A DNA stretch of 64,000 bases from Algoriphagus sp. (GTDB lineage Bacteria; Bacteroidota; Bacteroidia; Cytophagales; Cyclobacteriaceae): contig NZ_JAMWZB010000021.1 of the NCBI RefSeq assembly GCF_024305035.1, forward strand, positions 1-64,000, in the 5' to 3' direction. The notes under the pieces were generated by a model. It was not told the DNA's origin. It saw only the letters and a list, made by a program, of their open reading frames with translations, and did no database searches. Within the stretch, counting starts at the first letter, position 1. Every line of letters begins with the position of its first letter. The position numbers were made by a program, and so were the translations under genes. This document shows, in pieces, positions 44,463 through 54,180 of the stretch.

Positions 44463-44475
44463 TTTCGCATCGCCT

Positions 44476-44497
44476 CTGTTCGTACCTGCGCGAACAG
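44476..44497. repeat. inverted repeat, copy B1
   Basis: CTGTTCG/CGAACAG with an 8-base loop. The arms recur in a longer palindrome at 44976-45001 (copy B2). Confidence 0.6.
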
Positions 44498-44519
44498 GAA
44501 TGAGTTTTATTGCGAGTTC

Positions 44520-44540
44520 TGTCGCACCATTTATGCGACA
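44520..44540. repeat. inverted repeat TGTCGCA/TGCGACA
   Basis: A perfect 7-bp stem with a 7-base loop in the palindrome-rich gap. Confidence 0.55.
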
Positions 44541-44650
44541 AACTATTTTAAAGGCAGGGAAAAGAAGAGTTTTGGCTAAAGCCCATAAACAACTCCAGGT
44601 TTTCTTGTAGAATGGGCTAAAGCACCATCCTTATTCAAAAAATCCAAATA

Positions 44651-44686
44651 GTGAATTCGTGGCTAAAAAAGAAGCCACAAATTCAC
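44651..44686. repeat. long hairpin
   Basis: GTGAATTcGTGGCT pairs with AGCCACaAATTCAC (14-base arms, one mismatch) around an 8-base A-rich loop. No gene ends just before it. Confidence 0.6.
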
Positions 44687-44761
44687 GAATTATTTTCTTG
44701 TCTTAATGCAAAGTAAATAAAAAATGTACCTTCCCTACAGGACTCCCAGGCTAGACTTGAG

Positions 44762-44817
44762 CCATTTTTCCAGCCGTTAAAACGGCTGGAAAAAAAATCG
44801 CACCTCACTCCGTGACT
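44762..44817. repeat. 56-bp palindromic repeat, copy A2
   Basis: Core TTTTTCCAGCCGTT-AA-AACGGCTGGAAAAA, a perfect palindrome with 14-bp arms, followed by AATCGCACCTCACTCCGTGACT. It corresponds to copy A1. Between 44410 and 45116 I see no gene, only these repeats and pyrimidine-rich tracts (GTTTCATTTnCTTC repeated at about 44872 and 45020). Confidence 0.7.
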
Positions 44818-44975
44818 AATCTTTAATTAGGCTATGATTGAACGGTTTTCGTTGAAATCGCCTAAAAACCAAGTTTCATTTCCTTCCGTCTCCTTTCTCC
44901 GGTCTTCCCTTCTCATTTCTTATCTCTTGATCTTTGCCTCTCGAAACGCCACTAATTTTATTTGAATTATTCTGC

Positions 44976-45001
44976 CCCTGTTCGTGTCTTCACGAACAGG
45001 G
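44976..45001. repeat. perfect palindrome, copy B2
   Basis: CCCTGTTCGTG-TCTT-CACGAACAGGG, 11-bp perfect arms and a tetraloop. It shares CTGTTCG/CGAACAG with copy B1. Confidence 0.7.
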
Positions 45002-45116
45002 AGAATCTGATTGATGTCAGTTTCATTTGCTTCTGTCTCCGGTTTCCCCTCTTTATTCTACTCTAAAATTCAATCTTCCCCAAATATTCCGAATTGCTAA
45101 GGATGTATGATTTCTT

Positions 45117-45287
45117 CTAGATGTTATATTGGCTAAAGGCAAAATAGACATGCCAAGGATAGTCCCTGTTGGCTTCCGCAGGGTCAACTCCTGCCAGCCC
45201 CTCCGACCGTCTGAACGTCTTTTCCACCCAGATGTGTTTTCCCTGCTCGGGCTGGTAAAGGACGATAAAGGTCTCGTCAAAAGTCAT
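45117..45287 (-). CDS. small hypothetical protein
   Basis: 56 residues from an ATG at 45287: MTFDETFIVLYQPEQGKHIW, then VEKTFRRSEGLAGVDPAEAN and DYPWHVYFAFSQYNI, stop TAG. The composition is protein-like (balanced charge, aromatic tail), and it is too regular for chance, but I do not recognise a family. It lies among repeat and pseudogene debris and may itself be the end of a lost gene. Confidence 0.4.
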   Translation of the reverse strand: MTFDETFIVLYQPEQGKHIWVEKTFRRSEGLAGVDPAEANRDYPWHVYFAFSQYNI

Positions 45288-45392
45288 ACTTCCTGACTCA
45301 AAAGCCTACAATACCCCTTAAACCAACTCCCAAGCAGATGAAATTAATCGAAGCCATCCAAAAAAGCTAGCTTGGGTGCCTCATCGCACAAA

Positions 45393-45695
45393 ACAGGAAA
45401 TAAGGACAGAATCCGTTCTCAATTCGAAGGAGGCGCACAATTTGCCACTAGCTTGGCGCTTACTTCGAAAATTGCGTTTGAAAATGGACGGGTCAAACAG
45501 GATAATTTTGATAGCTACCAAATCATCCGAATGCCTCAATCTCCCAAAAAAATCCACGTACATATTATTGATAGTCAAGAAAAACCAACGGGCGTGGGCG
45601 AACCCCCTGTTCCCCCATTTATTCCCGCATTTTGCAATGCAGTTTATAAATTAATTGGAAGTCGAGTGTATGAGTTACCGGTGAAAATTTCTTAA
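45393..45695 (+). pseudogene. C-terminal fragment of a molybdenum hydroxylase large subunit (IorB/XdhA-like)
   Basis: The frame reads NKDRIRSQFEGGAQFATS, IAFENGRVKQDNFDSYQIIR and then HIIDSQEKPTGVGEPPVPPF and IPAFCNAVYKLIGSRVYELPV. This matches the last about 95 residues of isoquinoline 1-oxidoreductase/aldehyde oxidase large subunits, including the active-site GVGEP with its catalytic Glu. The other 650 or so residues are absent, so this is a remnant, beginning roughly where the family has N-P-D-I-I-R-S-Q-I-E-G-G. Confidence 0.7.
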
Positions 45696-45707
45696 AAAAA
45701 CTCCTCC

Positions 45708-45739
45708 AAAGAGGCCTTCGATAGAAAGGAGGCCTCTTT
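45708..45739. terminator. bidirectional terminator hairpin
   Basis: AAAGAGGCCT/AGGCCTCTTT, a perfect 10-bp stem with A/T-rich flanks, overlapping the stop of the acetyltransferase gene (minus) and 13 bases after the molybdenum-hydroxylase fragment (plus). Confidence 0.75.
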
Positions 45740-46304
45740 AATTTTCAATGGATTTAATGATTTTTGCAGGCACACCTCCCACCACCGTATGGTCAGGCAC
45801 ATCCTTGGATACCACTGCTCCTGCGGCCACCACACTGTTTTCTCCAATAGTTACACCCGGTAGAATCATAGCTCCAGCTCCTATCCAAGCATTTTTCTTG
45901 ATCAATATTGGAGAAAGAATCAATCCCTTTCTCGTTTTAGGATTAAGCGGATGGTTTTCAGTCACCAATTTTACTTGTGGTGCTATTTGCACATCGTCTT
46001 CGATAGTAATTCCACCCAGGTCTAAAAAAGAACAGCCGTGATTGATAAATACATTCTTTCCGATTTTGGTGAATTTCCCAAAATTGGTAGTAAAAGGAGT
46101 AAAAATTACGGTTCCTTCATCCAATGCCTCGCCAAAAAGTGCTTTAAAAATTGGCCTACACTCCTGAAAATCTCCTGAGGCATTCAATTTTGCGATAAGT
46201 TTGAGGGACTTTTCAACTTCTTGGAAAACGTGATCAAAGATGGGATCATCTTTAGCAATAAGCGTATTCGATGCGAACCTTCTTTGTATTTCTAGGATAC
46301 TCAT
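45738..46304 (-). CDS. maltose/galactoside O-acetyltransferase family protein
   Basis: 188 residues forming a left-handed beta-helix: repeated hexapeptide turns (FTKIGKNVFINHGCSFLDLGGITIEDDVQIAPQV in pieces, then AWIGAGAMILPGVTIGENSVVAAGAVV), and the catalytic His in VTENHPLNP. N-terminal 60 residues match the Mac domain. It acetylates sugars with acetyl-CoA. Probably a single-gene unit. Confidence 0.85.
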   Translation of the reverse strand: MSILEIQRRFASNTLIAKDDPIFDHVFQEVEKSLKLIAKLNASGDFQECRPIFKALFGEALDEGTVIFTPFTTNFGKFTKIGKNVFINHGCSFLDLGGITIEDDVQIAPQVKLVTENHPLNPKTRKGLILSPILIKKNAWIGAGAMILPGVTIGENSVVAAGAVVSKDVPDHTVVGGVPAKIIKSIEN

Positions 46305-46364
46305 AGCATAAGGAATCTTTGATTTTGGATGAATCTAAATTAAACCGAATTTTTAAACTAAAGC

Positions 46365-46394
46365 AAAAAAAAGCCGCCCCTCCGGACGGCTTTC
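46365..46394 (-). terminator. terminator after gltD
   Basis: Minus strand: AAAGCCG...CGGCTTT stem followed by a run of Ts, 41 bases after the gltD stop. Confidence 0.8.
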
Positions 46395-46434
46395 TTAAAA
46401 CTATGGATTGGAATCGACCTTTTGGCTTAAAAGA

Positions 46435-47913
46435 TCAATCGACTCTTGGAATTTCGTCTTCCACTTGGAAATAGGACTCATCCTTTTGAGGCAAAGCGGA
46501 GGTTCCCATCAGATATTCGTCCACTTTGACGGCAGCCTCTCGGCCTTCGGATATCGCCCATACCACTAAGGATTGTCCTCTCCGCATATCCCCGGCTAGG
46601 AAAACCTTAGGATGAGTACTTTGGTAATTTTTGGATTTGGGCAGCGTGTTTTCGAGCGTCTCGACACCAAAAGCATCCAGCAAGCCATTTTGCGCCGGTC
46701 CCGTATAACCAATAGCGATAAAAGCCAAATCGCAAGGCACTATTCGCTCAGTACCCGCAACTTCTTCAAAAGTCATCCGGCCGTCTTTATCCATCCATTC
46801 GATATCCACCAGTTTCAATCCCGTGACTTCTCCTTGATCCGTTCCAACAAATTCCTTGGTTAAAATGGAGAAAAAACGCTCTGCTCCTTCTTCATGGGAA
46901 CTCGAGGTTTTTAGGGTCATGGGCCACTCCGGCCATGGGTTTAAATGGGTTCGTTGTTTTGGAGGTTTAGGCAATAGCTCCAATTGAGTAACTGAAGCCG
47001 CTCCATGACGATTGGAAGTACCAATGCAATCGCTTCCCGTATCACCACCACCGATGACGATCACGTGCTTCCCCTTGGCTGAAATCGGATTTTCTTGGAT
47101 TTCACCACCCACTACCTGATTTTGTTTTCCTAAAAAATCCATCGCAAAATGGACCCCCTTCAGTTCTGAACCTTTGATGGTCAATGACCTAGGATTCTGG
47201 GCTCCTGTAGCAAGTACCACCGCATCAAAATTTCGTAAAATATTTTCTGCCTTGATATTATAGCCTACATCTGTACCACAGGTAAAAATCACTCCTTCCT
47301 GTTTCATCAGCTCGATTCTACGGTCAATTACCCACTTTTCCAATTTAAAATCCGGGATACCGTAGCGTAGCAAACCTCCGGGTTTGGCATCCTTTTCAAA
47401 GACAGTAACTTCATGACCCGCCTGATTCAGTTGGTCGGCGGCCGCAAGCCCTGCAGGTCCAGATCCAATAACGGCCACATGCTTATGGGTCCGGGTTTGG
47501 GGAGGGTTTGCTTGAATCAAACCCAGTTCATAGGCTTTTTCTGCAATGGATTTCTCTATGAGTTCTATGGTTACCGGATCCTTATTGATTCCGAGTACGC
47601 AAGAGGCCTCACAAGGTGCCGGACAAATTCTTCCGGTAAATTCCGGGAAATTATTGGTGCTTTTTAAAATCCGGATCGCTTCGGCCCAATCTTTCTGGTA
47701 AACCGCATCATTAAAATCCGGAATCACATTGCCTAAGGGGCAACCCTGATGACAAAATGGTATCCCGCAATCCATGCAACGAGCTGATTGATGATTCAGC
47801 TTCTCCTCAGAAAAGGGTTGATAGATTTCTTTATAATCTCCCACCCGCTCTTGAGGATCCCTGCTAATTGGAGTTTCTCTTTTAAATTGTATAAATCCTT
47901 CTTTGGCTCCCAT
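46435..47913 (-). CDS. gltD: glutamate synthase small subunit GltD
   Basis: 492 residues. N-terminal iron-sulphur cluster region with CMDCGIPFC and a second cysteine group CPAPCEASC, then FAD-binding GSGPAGLAAADQL (about 150) and NADPH-binding VIGGGDTGSDC. It passes electrons from NAD(P)H to the large subunit. The upstream gltB stop and this ATG are 1 base apart, a coupled operon. Confidence 0.96.
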   Translation of the reverse strand: MGAKEGFIQFKRETPISRDPQERVGDYKEIYQPFSEEKLNHQSARCMDCGIPFCHQGCPLGNVIPDFNDAVYQKDWAEAIRILKSTNNFPEFTGRICPAPCEASCVLGINKDPVTIELIEKSIAEKAYELGLIQANPPQTRTHKHVAVIGSGPAGLAAADQLNQAGHEVTVFEKDAKPGGLLRYGIPDFKLEKWVIDRRIELMKQEGVIFTCGTDVGYNIKAENILRNFDAVVLATGAQNPRSLTIKGSELKGVHFAMDFLGKQNQVVGGEIQENPISAKGKHVIVIGGGDTGSDCIGTSNRHGAASVTQLELLPKPPKQRTHLNPWPEWPMTLKTSSSHEEGAERFFSILTKEFVGTDQGEVTGLKLVDIEWMDKDGRMTFEEVAGTERIVPCDLAFIAIGYTGPAQNGLLDAFGVETLENTLPKSKNYQSTHPKVFLAGDMRRGQSLVVWAISEGREAAVKVDEYLMGTSALPQKDESYFQVEDEIPRVD

Positions 47914-47914
47914 C

Positions 47915-50900
47915 TCAGGCTAATGATTTTGTTTGTTCTTGTGCTCTTTTTTCCAATACTGCCTTGTAATCCCTAGGAATCACCTTAATAAATTTTTGAC
48001 TAGCTCGATCCCAGTCATTCAAAAACTGTTGACCCAAGGCACTCCCTGTTAACTTGATGTGCCGCTTGAGATAACTTTTGATCAGCGTAAAATCATCCTC
48101 CACCAAGGGATCCACGTCTACCAATTCGGGATTGATCTCAGTGATAAAATCATGGAGGATATAGGCGATTCCCCCACTCATACCTGCGGCGAAGTTTCTT
48201 CCGATCTCTCCTAGATTGATCACTAATCCACCTGTCATGTACTCACAGCCGTGGTCCCCGATGCCTTCGATGACGGCATTCACCCCTGAATTCCTGACGC
48301 AAAATCGTTCTCCGCCTTTTCCGTTGATATAAGCTTCACCAGAAGTAGCCCCATAGAAAGCCACGTTTCCGATGATAATATTTTCCTCGGGTTTAAACTT
48401 CGCATTTCGGCTAGGGTAAACGGTCAGCCTACCTCCCGAAAGTCCCTTTCCAAAATAGTCATTGGCTTCACCTTCTAGCTCAAAACTGACCCCTTTGGTC
48501 AAAAATCCGCCGAAAGTCTGTCCCGCCGAACCGGTAAATTTGAATCGAATCGTATCCTCAGGCAACCCGACACTTCCATAGATTTTTGAAATCTCATTCG
48601 AAAGCATGGCCCCAACAGCCCGGTCGGTATTTTTGATTTGGAAATGCCCACTAACCTCGATGGCCTGCTCCAAGGCCGGTAGTGCAGCCTGAATGAGTTG
48701 ACGATCCAAGACCTCCTTCAATTCCCATTCTTGATCGATTTGATGATGGATTCCGACATGATCCGGTACTTCCACTTTATGGAAAATCGGTGAAAGATCC
48801 ACTTTATCCCATTTCCAGTGATTGAGATGACCGGTGGATTGCAGGACATTGCTTTGTCCCACCATTTCATCCACGGTACGGAAGCCCAGCGAGGCCATGA
48901 TTTCTCGAAGATCTTCGACCAAAAATTTGAAATAATTGACCACATGCTCCGGATCTCCGGTGAATAATTTTCGCAACTCAGGATTCTGAGTTGCGATCCC
49001 CACCGGACAGGTATTCAGGTGACACTTTCGCATCATGATACAGCCTTCTACGACCAGGGCCGCAGTTGAAATCCCCCATTCCTCGGCACCAAGCAAGGTG
49101 GCTATCGCCAAATCCCTTCCGGTCCGAAGTTGGCCGTCAGTTTGAAGCACCACTCGGCTTCTCAAATTATTCTTGACCAAAGTCTGATGAGCTTCAGAAA
49201 GTCCCAACTCCCAAGGCAATCCTGCATGACGGATGGAGGAAAGCGGGGAAGCTCCTGTCCCACCATCTGCTCCAGAAATCAAAATGACATCAGCCATGGC
49301 TTTGGCTACCCCGGCAGCCACCGTGCCTACGCCCGCTTGTGAAACCAATTTCACATTGATCCGGGCTTTTCTGTTGGCATTTTTCAAATCATAAATGAGC
49401 TGAGCCAAATCCTCAATCGAATAAATATCGTGATGGGGAGGAGGGGAAATCAAACCCACCCCAGGCGTGGAGTGCCTCACTCTTCCGATCCAATCATCCA
49501 CCTTGTGCCCGGGCAGCTGACCGCCTTCTCCAGGCTTTGCACCCTGAGCCATTTTGATCTGCAATTCCGCCGCATTGGTGAGGTAATTGCTCGTCACGCC
49601 AAACCTGCCCGAAGCCACCTGCTTGATGGCTGACCTTTCCCAATCCCCGTTCTCTTTTCGCTGAAAACGGATCTCATCTTCTCCACCTTCTCCAGAATTA
49701 CTTTTTGCCCCAATTCTATTCATCGCAATGGCCAGTGTCGTGTGAGCTTCGTGAGAAATCGAGCCGAAGGACATCGCCCCAGTAGCAAATCGCCGCATGA
49801 TTTTTTCCGCAGGCTCTACTTCATCGAGTGGAACAGAAATCCGCTTTTTGAATTCAAAAAGGCCCCGTAAAGTCAGCGCATCTTTACTTTGTTCATTGAT
49901 CCGCTGCGCAAATTTTTTATACAGGCCAAAATCATTCAATCGAGTGGATTTTTGGAGCAAATGAATAGTTTCAGGATTAAACAGGTGTTTTTCTCCCCGT
50001 CTTTTCCACTGATAGACTCCGCCAGCTTCCAAGGTCGGACTGCTCGTCTGATAAGCCGCCCGATGGCGTATCAATACTTCTTCTGCCAGCTCATCAAAAG
50101 ACACCCCACTTATTCGTGAAATGGTCCCTTTGAAACAACGATCAATTACCTCAGGCCCGAGTCCAATCGCCTCAAAAATCTGAGCGCCTTGATAGGACTG
50201 AAGGGTAGAGATTCCCATTTTTGAAAGAACCTTCAGCAGGCCTTTTCCAATGGCTTTTTGATAGTTGGAAAAAAGTGTCTTTTGGTCTTTTACCTGAGGC
50301 AACATTCCCCGATTAAAATAATCCAAAAGCGATTCCAGCGCCAGGTATGGATTTATAGCCGAAGCTCCATAGCCAATGGCTGTGGCAAAATGATGGGTTT
50401 CGCGAATATCTCCGGACTCCAATACCAAACCAGCTTTGGTTCGGATTTTTTTCTTCACCAGATGATGATGAACTGCTCCAATCGCCAAAAGCGAAGGGAT
50501 CGGTGCCAACTCCTCATTGCTTCCCCGATCAGAGATGATCAGAATATTCTTTTTCTCTGCAATTGCATCTTCGGCTTCTTTGCAAAGTTTGTCCAGCGCC
50601 TCCAATAATCTTCCCGGCTTGTGATCGGCTACAAAGTGCGCAAATAGCTTTTTACTGCGATAGCCCTGAGCTTCCATATTCTGGATTTTCTCCAGGGATT
50701 CATTAAGCAAGACTGGCTGAGAAATATGAATCTGCCGAGTATGTTGCGGACTTTCCTCCAATATATTATGCCCTTCACCTATTCGGGTAAAAAGAGACAT
50801 GACCATCCGCTCCCGGATCGGATCAATTGGTGGATTACTAACCTGGGCAAAAAGCTGCTTGAAATAATTGGAAATATGCTGACTCTGCTTGGATAAAACT

Positions 50901-52405
50901 GCCAACGGCGTATCGGCACCCATGGATCCAATGGCCTCCTGTCCCATATCGCCCATTGGACTAAGGACGACTTTGAGTTCCTCCGAAGTATAGCCAAACA
51001 CCGTTTGGCATTTCTTGATATTTTCTGTTGAATACGGATGAGTCAACACTTCCGGATCTGGCTCCAGACGCAATTTAATCCGCTGCTCACTGACCCATTG
51101 CTCATAAGGCTGTTTTCTACAGATTTCCCCCTTCACCTCTTCATCAAAGAGCACGCGACCCTTTTTCAAATCTGCCCAAAGCATTCTCCCCGGGCTAATC
51201 CTTCCTTTCTCCACGATTGTCGCCTCCCGAATGGGTAAGGCTCCGGCCTCTGAAGATAAAATTAACCGCTGATCTTTGGTAATAAAATAGCGTAAAGGGC
51301 GTAAGCCGTTTCGGTCCAAAGTCGCACCCACCGACTCTCCATCGGTAAACAGTAAAGCAGCCGGACCATCCCAGGGCTCCACTAAGGAAGCATGGAATTT
51401 ATAAAATGCCTTCCGGTCGCGATCCATCACTTCATTGTCTTGCCAAGCTTCAGGCACGAGCATCATCATGGCATGAGGAAGGCTTCTGCCACTTAGCGAA
51501 AGCAACTCCACCATCGCATCGAGATTGGCTGAGTCGGAATTTTGCTTATTGGTAATAGGCATGAGCTTCTCCAATTCATCCTCCGAAAAAAACTTGGATT
51601 TCATGAGGTTTTCCTTGGACTTCATTTTGTTGAGATTTCCTCGGATCGTATTGATTTCCCCATTGTGGGAAAGAAATCTAAACGGCTGAGCCAATCGCCA
51701 ATTTGGGAAAGTATTGGTCGAAAACCGGGAATGGACGATGGCAAAGGCAGATTCGATCTTACTGTTTTGAAGGTCTTTATAAAAAGGCAGAACCTGATCG
51801 GTTCGCAGTTGTCCCTTATAAATCAAGGTTCGGCTTGAAAATGAAGCAAAATAAAACGAGTGATTCACTCCGGCGACTTCGGTATTGATCACTGAAGTGG
51901 CATAATTTCTTAATACATACAGCTTCCGCTCCAACTCCACTCCGGTAAGCCCCTTTTTATGTTTCACAAAAAGCTGCTCAATGATGGGCATCACTTCCAG
52001 GGCTCCCGAACCCGGAACGGTTTCATCCACAGGAACTGGCCGGTATCCGATCAACTCAAATCCCAATTCCTCGATCAATTGGTTCAGGAGGGCTTTTGAT
52101 TTTTTGAAAAGCTGTTTGTTTTTAGGGAAAAAAGTCATTCCAACGCCATAGGTCCCTTTTTCAGGCAAGGAAATATCCGTTCTTGCGGTAATATCTTTTA
52201 AAAATTCATGTGGAACTTGAATGAGAATTCCCGCTCCATCTCCAGTTTTCGGATCGGATCCTCTACCTCCTCGATGCTCCATGTTACTGAGCATATATAA
52301 GGCATCGCTGATCGTTTCATGCGAAGGTGAAGCCGTCAAATCCACTACCGAACCAATGCCACAGGAGTCATGCTCAAACTCCGAATGATACAAGCCTTCT
52401 TGCAT
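47915..52405 (-). CDS. gltB: glutamate synthase large subunit GltB
   Basis: 1496 residues. The class II glutamine amidotransferase domain begins at HDSCGIG, whose Cys is the N-terminal nucleophile after processing; I use the ATG at 52405 (MQEGLYHSEF) because it leaves a short propeptide, while the ATG at 52450 adds 15 weak residues. The central FMN/synthase domain (GGEDEIRF, GQLPGHKVDDW, QAGVGTVAAGVAKA, GADGGTGASP) has the 3Fe-4S cysteines (MRKCHLNTCPVG), and the C-terminal GXGXG beta-helix domain closes it (AYINGKGGERFCVRNSG). It makes glutamate from glutamine and 2-oxoglutarate with GltD. Confidence 0.96.
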   Translation of the reverse strand: MQEGLYHSEFEHDSCGIGSVVDLTASPSHETISDALYMLSNMEHRGGRGSDPKTGDGAGILIQVPHEFLKDITARTDISLPEKGTYGVGMTFFPKNKQLFKKSKALLNQLIEELGFELIGYRPVPVDETVPGSGALEVMPIIEQLFVKHKKGLTGVELERKLYVLRNYATSVINTEVAGVNHSFYFASFSSRTLIYKGQLRTDQVLPFYKDLQNSKIESAFAIVHSRFSTNTFPNWRLAQPFRFLSHNGEINTIRGNLNKMKSKENLMKSKFFSEDELEKLMPITNKQNSDSANLDAMVELLSLSGRSLPHAMMMLVPEAWQDNEVMDRDRKAFYKFHASLVEPWDGPAALLFTDGESVGATLDRNGLRPLRYFITKDQRLILSSEAGALPIREATIVEKGRISPGRMLWADLKKGRVLFDEEVKGEICRKQPYEQWVSEQRIKLRLEPDPEVLTHPYSTENIKKCQTVFGYTSEELKVVLSPMGDMGQEAIGSMGADTPLAVLSKQSQHISNYFKQLFAQVSNPPIDPIRERMVMSLFTRIGEGHNILEESPQHTRQIHISQPVLLNESLEKIQNMEAQGYRSKKLFAHFVADHKPGRLLEALDKLCKEAEDAIAEKKNILIISDRGSNEELAPIPSLLAIGAVHHHLVKKKIRTKAGLVLESGDIRETHHFATAIGYGASAINPYLALESLLDYFNRGMLPQVKDQKTLFSNYQKAIGKGLLKVLSKMGISTLQSYQGAQIFEAIGLGPEVIDRCFKGTISRISGVSFDELAEEVLIRHRAAYQTSSPTLEAGGVYQWKRRGEKHLFNPETIHLLQKSTRLNDFGLYKKFAQRINEQSKDALTLRGLFEFKKRISVPLDEVEPAEKIMRRFATGAMSFGSISHEAHTTLAIAMNRIGAKSNSGEGGEDEIRFQRKENGDWERSAIKQVASGRFGVTSNYLTNAAELQIKMAQGAKPGEGGQLPGHKVDDWIGRVRHSTPGVGLISPPPHHDIYSIEDLAQLIYDLKNANRKARINVKLVSQAGVGTVAAGVAKAMADVILISGADGGTGASPLSSIRHAGLPWELGLSEAHQTLVKNNLRSRVVLQTDGQLRTGRDLAIATLLGAEEWGISTAALVVEGCIMMRKCHLNTCPVGIATQNPELRKLFTGDPEHVVNYFKFLVEDLREIMASLGFRTVDEMVGQSNVLQSTGHLNHWKWDKVDLSPIFHKVEVPDHVGIHHQIDQEWELKEVLDRQLIQAALPALEQAIEVSGHFQIKNTDRAVGAMLSNEISKIYGSVGLPEDTIRFKFTGSAGQTFGGFLTKGVSFELEGEANDYFGKGLSGGRLTVYPSRNAKFKPEENIIIGNVAFYGATSGEAYINGKGGERFCVRNSGVNAVIEGIGDHGCEYMTGGLVINLGEIGRNFAAGMSGGIAYILHDFITEINPELVDVDPLVEDDFTLIKSYLKRHIKLTGSALGQQFLNDWDRASQKFIKVIPRDYKAVLEKRAQEQTKSLA

Positions 52406-52796
52406 ATATTTTACGTATTTAATAGGTTCAAATTTTTTCAAAAAGTACAAAAAATATTTCGATCATTAAAATAAAGGCAACAAACAAGCTGTTTCAGTAA
52501 TTAATTTTTGAAAAAGTGAGTATTTTTTGATTTTAATGTAAAATAAAAATGGCTTAATTTTTTTAGCACTATTCCTAAAAAAACAATCAAAATCAGAAAA
52601 GTGGATAACTTTTCAAACTCTAATTTGAAAACTTTACACGGTTTTTGATTTTTTAGGTTAATTAAAAAAACTTCCCCACAAATTTGAAATTAATTCATTG
52701 AAAAAATCTATCAAAATACCCGTCCTAATTGCAATCGATTTCGAGCGCAGAATAAAATTTTGAATTTAAACTTAAACTAAAAATGATGATTCATTC
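52406..52796. other. AT-rich non-coding gap between gltB and gldE
   Basis: About 390 bases with no gene and no tRNA. It is very A/T-rich and holds one DnaA-box-like AGTGGATAA at about 52599 and the gltB promoter region. I see no riboswitch or clear inverted repeat. Confidence 0.5.
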
Positions 52797-54146
52797 CTAA
52801 TCCGTAAATGGATTTGTTCCGTCCTTTTCTTCTGATCGGATATGGACTTTGACTTTTTTGATTTTCCGTGCATCCACGGCCAAAACAGTAAACTCAAAAT
52901 TCTCGAATTTTATTTTAGTCCCATTTTTGGGAAGCTTGCTGTTTATCTCCAAAAGCAAGCCGCCTAAGGACTCACTTTCTCCTTTGACTTCGTCAAAAAT
53001 ACTGGTGTCTAATTCCAACTTTTTACAAAAATCATTAAGAGAGACTTTCCCTTCAAATATGTAGGTGTCCGGATCAATTTCTTGGTAGAAAAATTCCTCC
53101 CGGTCGTCAAATTCATCATTGATCTCGCCGATAATTTCCTCGATCAAATCCTCTAAAGTCACCAGGCCCGAGGTTCCGCCATATTCATCCACTACGATGG
53201 CCATGTGTACCCGTTTTTGCTGGAAATCTTTGAGCAGACGATCCACCTTTTTATTTTCAGGAACAAAAAAACTTTTGCGGATGAGTTCTTTCCAGGCAAA
53301 ATTTTCATCCCGATCGATGAAGGGCAGCAAATCTTTGATGTATAGAATACCCTGAATATTATCGATGGTTTCTTCGTAAACAGGAATCCGGGAATAACCG
53401 CTTTTATTGATCCGGTCCATCAGTTCATGAAAATCCATTTCGGTATCCAAGGCGGTAATTTCCATCCTACTCCGCATGACTTGTTTGACGGTCAAAGTCC
53501 CAAAATTCACAATTCCGCGAAGGATATCCTTCTCTTCAATCGAAGTGTCTTCGGTTGTAATTTCCAATGCTTTGTGCAGTTCGTCAACGGAAAGTGAATA
53601 CCCTTTTCGCTCGATTCTCCGCTCAATCACATTAGAAATAGCCATGAGCAAAAAAGAGATGGGTTTGAGAAGCGCAGCAAAAAATGTCATGGATGGAGCC
53701 ATAATCATACTGAATTTGATTCTGGCTTGGTTGGCATAGACTTTTGGCACGATCTCACCGAAAAACACGATCGCAAAGGTCACTCCCACGGTCTGCACCA
53801 AAATGACAAGTATCCCGGTCGTATTCATCCCAAAAATACTCCAAGTCACAAAGGTAGTTAGGGTAACAATTGCGATATTGATCAGATTATTGAGGATCAG
53901 AATGGTACTGAGCAGTCGCTTGGGAGATTCGAGAAGCGCAATGACTAAATCACTTTGAGAAGAATCATCCTCTTCAAGCACCAAAAGATCATCATTGGTC
54001 AACGAAAAATAGGCAACCTCAGAACCTGAAACCAGTGCCGAACCAATCAAAAGTAAAATAAATATCAGTCCGTTTATCAGCAGATAGCCTATTGAAGGCT
54101 CATTGATCTGCGCGAGTAGGTACAAACTCGGGTAAGGGTCGTCCAT
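52797..54146 (-). CDS. gldE: GldE/CorC-type hemolysin-family membrane protein
   Basis: 449 residues: an N-terminal CNNM/DUF21 domain with three to four membrane helices (ALVSGSEVAYFSL, LNNLINIAIVTLTTF, VGVTFAIVFFGEIVPKVYA), a pair of CBS domains (about 220-350, MRSRMEITALDTEMDF ... HMAIVVDEYGGTSGL) and a C-terminal CorC_HlyC domain (about 370-440). In Bacteroidota this gene in a mutY-ssb cluster is GldE. Neither gliding nor transport is demonstrated here. The usual next gene gldD is not adjacent. Confidence 0.85.
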   Translation of the reverse strand: MDDPYPSLYLLAQINEPSIGYLLINGLIFILLLIGSALVSGSEVAYFSLTNDDLLVLEEDDSSQSDLVIALLESPKRLLSTILILNNLINIAIVTLTTFVTWSIFGMNTTGILVILVQTVGVTFAIVFFGEIVPKVYANQARIKFSMIMAPSMTFFAALLKPISFLLMAISNVIERRIERKGYSLSVDELHKALEITTEDTSIEEKDILRGIVNFGTLTVKQVMRSRMEITALDTEMDFHELMDRINKSGYSRIPVYEETIDNIQGILYIKDLLPFIDRDENFAWKELIRKSFFVPENKKVDRLLKDFQQKRVHMAIVVDEYGGTSGLVTLEDLIEEIIGEINDEFDDREEFFYQEIDPDTYIFEGKVSLNDFCKKLELDTSIFDEVKGESESLGGLLLEINSKLPKNGTKIKFENFEFTVLAVDARKIKKVKVHIRSEEKDGTNPFTD

Positions 54147-54180
54147 GAATTAATTCACGATAGTTAATGCAAAAATACAT

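Noticed and set aside
45372-45654. Other overlapping frames across the molybdenum hydroxylase fragment
   Set aside because: Only the 45393-45695 frame gives recognisable family residues; the others are shadows.
52451-52796. Replication origin in the gap between gltB and gldE
   Set aside because: AT-rich, but only one imperfect DnaA-box-like site; the 33.6-kb region is a better candidate.
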